NCBI GenBank assembly: GCA_935421135.1
Contig: OW285193.1
Location: forward strand, 4,275,996 to 4,339,995
Direction: 5' to 3'
DNA from: Bugulina stolonifera
Lineage: Eukaryota; Bryozoa; Gymnolaemata; Cheilostomatida; Bugulidae
DNA: 64,000 nucleotides
This document shows positions 58,896 through 64,000 of this stretch, in pieces. Each line of letters begins with the position of its first letter. Position 1 is the first letter of the stretch. Position numbers and translations under genes: made by a program. The notes under the pieces were generated by a model. It searched no databases and was not told the DNA's origin. It saw only the letters and a list, made by a program, of their open reading frames with translations.

Positions 58896-59670
58896 TCTCT
58901 GGAGCTAAGGCTACAACCTACATCACAGAGGACCACAGTCTATTTGTTGTAATAATGTTTTCTCTACTTGGGATTGAAAATTCAAGGAGTTGTTTTCTCT
59001 TTAAAATCACAATTAATGTAGAATTGTCTTCTTCTATTTGTAAAGTCTTGTATAAAATGAGTTTGATTATATTTTTGTATCAACGTTCAGCATAAACCTA
59101 CAGAGAATTTGAAGGTGATTTATTGGCCTAGATACTCCACTGGTTATTGGAAGGCCTTACCTCAGTGTTGATAGTTATGCACAGTGACTGATGCTAATGT
59201 ATTGTCAATGCAAATACAATGTACCTCGTATTAATTATTAATTTATTATATATTATTATATATTTACCTAACTTGGAGTTGAACAACTGGCACTAATAAA
59301 CACTGAATGTACAGATGCATATCAGCCACATTATATATAACTATACTATTATTTATACTAACTTTATATTTCTAACAAGATCTTGGCTCAGCACCAAATA
59401 ATTTTATGATTATCTAAGTGTGTAGGTATTTTTATTAGATCTGTCTGTGTACATACACAACGACTATGTTTCCTATTTACTTCCGATTAATAATGTACAA
59501 TTTTCTAGTTAATGAATATTAACAATTTATTATGTAAAAATAAAAATATTTAAGTATTATTATACATGTAGTATCTTGTACACTCAATAAATATATGTAT
59601 TATATACATAGTTGGATGTTCTTGACTTCTACCTAGCCTTAGTACCATTAAACTTTCAACAATCTGCAAG

Positions 59671-62600
59671 TCAAACTCTTGTTATTTTGATAGGAAAGTT
59701 CTCTGTTACCAGCATGTCTCCACTGAATACAATCACCAAGTTAATCTCAAATTCTACAAGAGTAAATATATCAGGTGACCTTACGACTGTTCAATAGTTG
59801 TTTTAATATGCAAGGGGGTTTGGCCATCTTTTATTATACATTGTATATATTGATGTATTTTTAAGCAATGGATTTGTTTTTTGAGCAGTCAGAGACTTGT
59901 TTCAGATCCATAGAAATGCCAGTCCCTGACCGGGGTCTGAACCGGGAGCCTCTACAGCACTTAGTCGCCTAGCACAGTGATTAGGTGCCGTAAAGGCTCC
60001 GGGTTCAAACCCCGGTCCGGGACTAGTATTTTCATGGATTTCACTGCCCAAAAAACAAATTCCTTGCTTAAAAGTACATCATTGTTTTGATATAATATGC
60101 AACGATCAAACATCCCAGTTTCAAATAATTATTGTGATCAATAGAACAGGACAAAACACAGAAACACAATTGGTGATGCATTCAAGTAAGAGTGAGGTCA
60201 TTGCTCCCCTTGAATGTCCACAGGTGTTCGCTATTGATACGATTAACTGAAAAATCTCAGCTTACCACAGATATATCAATGAACCAATGAGATGCTGGCT
60301 AGCAAGAAACAACCATAATACATAATTCTACAGTATAATAATATATTGTACATACATAATATAATATTCTCACCTATCTTGAAGTTGTTTGTAGTAAGGG
60401 TGGGTGCGGTAAATAGCCGAGGAAAAACCATGTGCATAGGTATTGGGAGGTCACGAGGTACGTCCCCGTCTGCTATTTGAATATTCTGAATCTCTGTGGC
60501 TAAAATAGTAACAATTCAGTGTAAACAAATAAAAATCCCTGAATAAAATCGAAAAATATAGTTAAAATTCTTCACTGGTGATTACCTCATGTCTTAATTC
60601 CCATCTAGCTATTGACTCATGAAACTACAGCCTGTACTATGCTCCATAGCTTAACGGTATTCTGTGTACAACATATTTCATTACAACAATAGCTTAAGTG
60701 TGAACACACTGATATTTTCCTGTGTTTAGCTAATAGCTTAGATGTGAACACATTGATTTCTTACCGTCTTTAGCATATCCTTCTGCACAACCGCATGTTT
60801 CCACTCTTAGCAGCTGCAATTCCATAGATTTGATGGGACTAGAAGATGACTTTATCGATATCTACAGAAAACATGACAGAGTAACATAAACTAATCTACT
60901 TTCCAACCGGAAACAGAAATAAATGTTTTGTTTGCCAGACAAGTAACATTTTTACTATTTTTACACATAGTTCCATGTAACCCGTGGTGCTATAGAGAGA
61001 GTTGAGGTGAAGCGAACACATGCCATAACATCCGATCCAAGTCCAGTATAAGCTTCTTCCAATAAAAACCAGTGTCAATGCCAATGTTGGTGAGTATTTT
61101 ACATGGATATACTACAGTTATCATGTACTAATAGACCAGGTGACTATATAAGAAAGTTTCAGTATGGTAGAAGAAGGGTGGTATGCTCACCTCCCCTGTA
61201 AATGGATCTGTGATATTACATAGCAGTGAGTCTATCTTTCCACCAATCTTAAACTTTGGAACAGTTGATTTCTGTAAATAGAACACAAGACCCTACTGTA
61301 TAACATACAATACATACATGTAGTTACCATTGTATAATATACAGTACATAGTCGCTACTGTAAAACATGCAGTGCACGATAGTCCCTAATGTAAATATAC
61401 AGTACGTAGTTATTATTATATAATATACAATACATAGCTACATTATATTCTATATAACAAAAACATTAATAGTAATGTAATCTACATGCATAAAGGCAAA
61501 AATGCATTTGTAATCTTGATTAAATCTTTTCAGTGATTGTCAGTCAACAAACAATAAAGTTTGAAAGTAAAAGAATTTTATCACCATCTACACTGTATAA
61601 CCATTAATACCAGGAAGGACCGATAGAGATGGCACTTTACTGCCATAATGATGGTAACAGACAAAGTAACTAAAGAAACACAGGAAGTGATTAACACTCT
61701 CGCGATTATTAGTCGCACGCTTAGCGTGATTGAGATGACAAACCTCTTTAACATTCTTTAAGTTATCTGGTGTAAGAGTGAATTCAATTGGCTGAGGTGT
61801 TAGTTTGTCTCCGTGTTTAAAGTCGACCATAAACTCTAAATCTTTATGCAGGTCTTTACTCAGCATACCTCTCTTCATATCAGCTATCAGGTTATACTGA
61901 AATAGAGAGAGCCTAGCTATCAGGTTATACTGAAATAGAGAGAGCATAGCTATCAGGTTATACTGAAATAGAGAGAGCATAGCTACCAGGTTATTGTGAT
62001 TGTGTGCACTCAATGGAAACAACATTCTAAAGCTATGAACTTCAATAATCATAGAACAATTAGAGAAGTTACTACAATGCATTTACACGACGTATACTCC
62101 TGGTTTTAGCAATAAAAGACAAACACCAAAAAGCACAATACAGTGAAACAATACCGCTAGATAGGAATATATAATAAAATAATAACCTGGATGCTGATGT
62201 AGACACCATGATACGTTTCATACAGCTTCTTGTTCCCCTTCGCTTTCAGAGGTATCTCAAACGGTATCTCAGTCTTACCAGAAGGTAACTTCCCTGGTTT
62301 GGCAATCTCAAGAACTTGTGAGAGAAGTTGTATGGGCTGCAAACACATTGCATGCTGTACATTGCTTAACACATAGTATGGGATTCGATATTAATTTCTC
62401 TACATGACAAGGATCCTAATATTGTTCCAACTAGGAATCACTCGGATCTAAGTGCTCTCCAGTGTCGATCAAATAGAACTTTGTTGTCATAAAAAATAGA
62501 TCAACGTCACCACATGTACATTTCATCAATTACAGGAGAAAAAAACTACCACATTGTGTGATATTAGTAGGCCTAATTGTCAATTTCATAAAGCAAGTCT

Positions 62601-63373
62601 GGGTACTAAGTCATTTTACCTTCGATGACAGGTACTAATCAGTAAACCAACAAAATACTAGACCATATGTAACACAAATGTCCGGCAAAAGAACCATATG
62701 GAAAGGTATAAAACTTGCCATGCACATCTCACTGGGCATTTCAACCCACAGGTTTTATATGCCATTAACTGTAAATGCTACACATGAAACAGCTCTTTTT
62801 AAAAAAAAATTTGGTCCCAAAACAATCTTTTGACAGGAAAATGTCGCATAGTCATCACCTTTACAGAATTGTAGAAAGCCTCAAATACACCGACACTCTT
62901 AGAGCTTAGCTGTAGACTGACTGACCCATTCGCTGTGAGTGTGATACCTTGATGTGTACAATCCCCTTTACTCTCCACTACTACGGTGCCAGCGACTACT
63001 TCCTGTAATGAGAGTTATACCTTGGTGTATAAACACATGTGCTTTAATCCCTTTGTGATGAATATCCATTATTCACAGACACAGGCATATCATTTTTAGT
63101 GTACTGCTGTGATAGTCAAATGTACTAACAGCTTATATAGCAAAACCAAAAATCTTGTCTTCGACATAAATTGGTGAGACCTTCAATACTGTGTTTACCC
63201 ATTGTACAAAAAAAAGGCAGAAATTTCAAGTAGAGCTAAAAACTTGGTACAATTTAGAATTTACATCATCATCCACAAAAGCGCCTATAAACATATATAT
63301 TAAAAAGTTGTCGTACCCCTTCCTTGTAAATCCTGGTAGCTTTCTTTAGCTTGATATCCAGTACAGTTGCCAT
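59671..63373 (-). CDS. VPS26C: VPS26C (DSCR3), retriever complex arrestin-fold subunit
   Basis: Complete in eight minus-strand exons: 63373-63317, 63002-62859, 62336-62187, 61896-61744, 61271-61191, 60861-60765, 60499-60374 and 59753-59671 (TGA). Every phase fits and the product is 296 residues, about the human length. Landmarks: MATVLDIKLKKATRIY, the block ending KSVGVFEAFYNSVK, KLPSGKTEIPFEIPLKAKGN, LYETYHGVYISIQ, DMKRGMLSKDL, LLRVETCGCAEGYAKD, ATEIQNIQIADGDV, VFPRLFTAPTL, and TENFPIK at the end. With VPS35L and VPS29, VPS26C forms retriever, which recycles cargo from endosomes to the plasma membrane. ATG context CCATGG is good. The acceptor of exon 4 is duplicated in a 33-bp repeat. The gene is convergent with the phosphatase; AATAAA on the minus strand (TTTATT at about 59525) could serve its 3' end. 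Confidence 0.96.
59857..60074. repeat. Inverted pair of tRNA-like SINE copies (palindrome)
   Basis: The right arm contains CTCCGGGTTCAAACCCCGGT with a pol III B box. The left arm is its imperfect inverse (ACCGGGGTCTGAACCGGGAG). Arms extend outward through TTTGAGCAGT / ACTGCCCAAA and ATTTG / CAAAT to TTTTTAAGCAA at the edges. The left arm, like the fragment at 14130-14232, also carries AGTCAGAGACTTG. Located in the last intron of VPS26C. Confidence 0.75.
61300..61445. repeat. Degenerate 38-45-bp tandem repeat in a VPS26C intron
   Basis: About four units resembling CTACTGTATAACATACAATACATA lie just upstream (in gene orientation) of the exon at 61271-61191. Confidence 0.6.
61882..61994 (-). repeat. 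33-bp tandem repeat duplicating the exon 4 splice acceptor of VPS26C
   Basis: Three full 33-bp units and a partial one each contain, on the minus strand, CTCTCTATTTCAG followed by TATAACCTGATAGCT. These are the acceptor and first five codons of exon 4. All copies are in the same reading frame without stops. Confidence 0.93.
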
Positions 63374-63465
63374 GGCAGTCCTCGTTTCATTCAACTTTAA
63401 ACTTAAAAACAGAATACCAAACAATATACATGTATTATATCATTAGTCCAATATATATATTCAGT

Positions 63466-64000
63466 AATAAAGGTCACACAACACATGCTGTGGTGCTTGA
63501 CTTCAAAAAAGCCTTTGACAAGGTACCGCATACTCTATTGATGCATAAACTCAAACTAATACCCGACATGCACCCACAGCTAATAAACTGGATTCAAGAC
63601 TTTTTAATAGACAGAAAGCAGAGAGTTGTAATTAAAGGATAGTCTTCTCCCGAGCTAGCGATGACCTCAGGGTTACCCCAGGGCTTGGTTCCCAGCCCAA
63701 CACTCATCCAGATCTATATCAACCATCTCCCATTAGAGGTAAACTGCAATGTAAGCTGATGCTGATGCTGATGACACACTGTCATAACAGCCTGTTGCAA
63801 CAGAAGCTGATGCTAATCGGTTCCAGAACAATATCAATGCTATACACAAATGGTTTGTCGAATGGAAAATGCCATTCAATGATAAGAAATGTCATAGCCT
63901 TTGGTGATCAGGCAAACAAGCCGGAATACAAGCTCGGAGTTATTGAAATAGATTGGATTGACACTACAACATAATCTGGGAGTTATTATGCAGTCTAATC
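63466..64000 (+). pseudogene. LINE reverse-transcriptase fragment, runs off the edge
   Basis: Reads AVVLDFKKAFDKVPHTLL, then NWIQDFLIDRKQRVVIKG, a stop, TSGLPQGLVPSPTLIQIYIN, a frameshift, ADADDTLS where the family has YADDT, and AIHKWFVEWKMPFNDKKC. The order of RT motifs is correct for a CR1/Jockey-type non-LTR element, but stops and frameshifts mark it as dead. It lies divergent from, and less than 100 bp upstream of, the VPS26C ATG. Confidence 0.85.

Overview
The window is nuclear DNA of an invertebrate animal. It is AT-rich. Its genes are split by GT-AG introns of about 0.2 to 8 kb. It carries metazoan-type genes: VPS26C, TMEM222, a DUSP8/16-like MAP-kinase phosphatase and a claudin/PMP22-like four-pass membrane protein. 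It is full of animal-type mobile DNA (hAT, PIF/Harbinger, Penelope-like, LTR and LINE remnants) and minisatellites. I cannot assign a phylum from sequence alone. No bacterial operons, Shine-Dalgarno sites or CRISPR arrays are present. Nearly all single-frame ORFs longer than 60 codons are chance or lie in repeats; the real genes had to be assembled from exons by phase and splice sites.

Layout. At 1-149 (minus) is the first exon of a secreted-protein gene running off the left edge. 1046-2126 is a 43-bp minisatellite, 2694-2908 a palindromic TG/CA repeat, and 3307-4100 a hAT-type non-autonomous element. From 4221 (possible first exon) or 18359 to 38673 (plus) lies a large claudin-like locus. 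It has ten exons for a long cytoplasmic N-terminus, TM1 and a glycosylated first loop (18359-30061). A second, separate TM1/first-loop module with its own ATG follows (31527-32843). Two 3' exons code TM2-TM4 (37999-38673) and are in phase with both modules. Its introns hold a decayed Penelope-like element split by a solo LTR (8640-10267), several minisatellites, and a 4.1-kb inverted-repeat element with a Harbinger MITE inside it (32920-37025).

40195-42343 (minus) is part of an unassigned multipass membrane protein. 43497-43858 contains two strong hairpins and 45047-45853 a second hAT-type element. 46083-49115 (minus) is a complete TMEM222 gene with a LINE 3' fragment in its first intron. 53765-58895 (plus) is a DUSP8/16-like phosphatase, 5' incomplete here, with a third hAT element carrying transposase remnants in its first visible intron. 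59671-63373 (minus) is a complete eight-exon VPS26C gene, convergent with the phosphatase. A decayed LINE reverse-transcriptase fragment starts about 90 bp upstream of the VPS26C ATG and runs off the right edge.

The most unusual pattern: in three unrelated genes a splice junction itself has been tandemly amplified. About 20 copies of a 44-bp unit span a 3' splice site in the claudin-like locus, three in-frame 33-bp copies span a 3' splice site in VPS26C, and four copies span a 5' splice site in the phosphatase gene.
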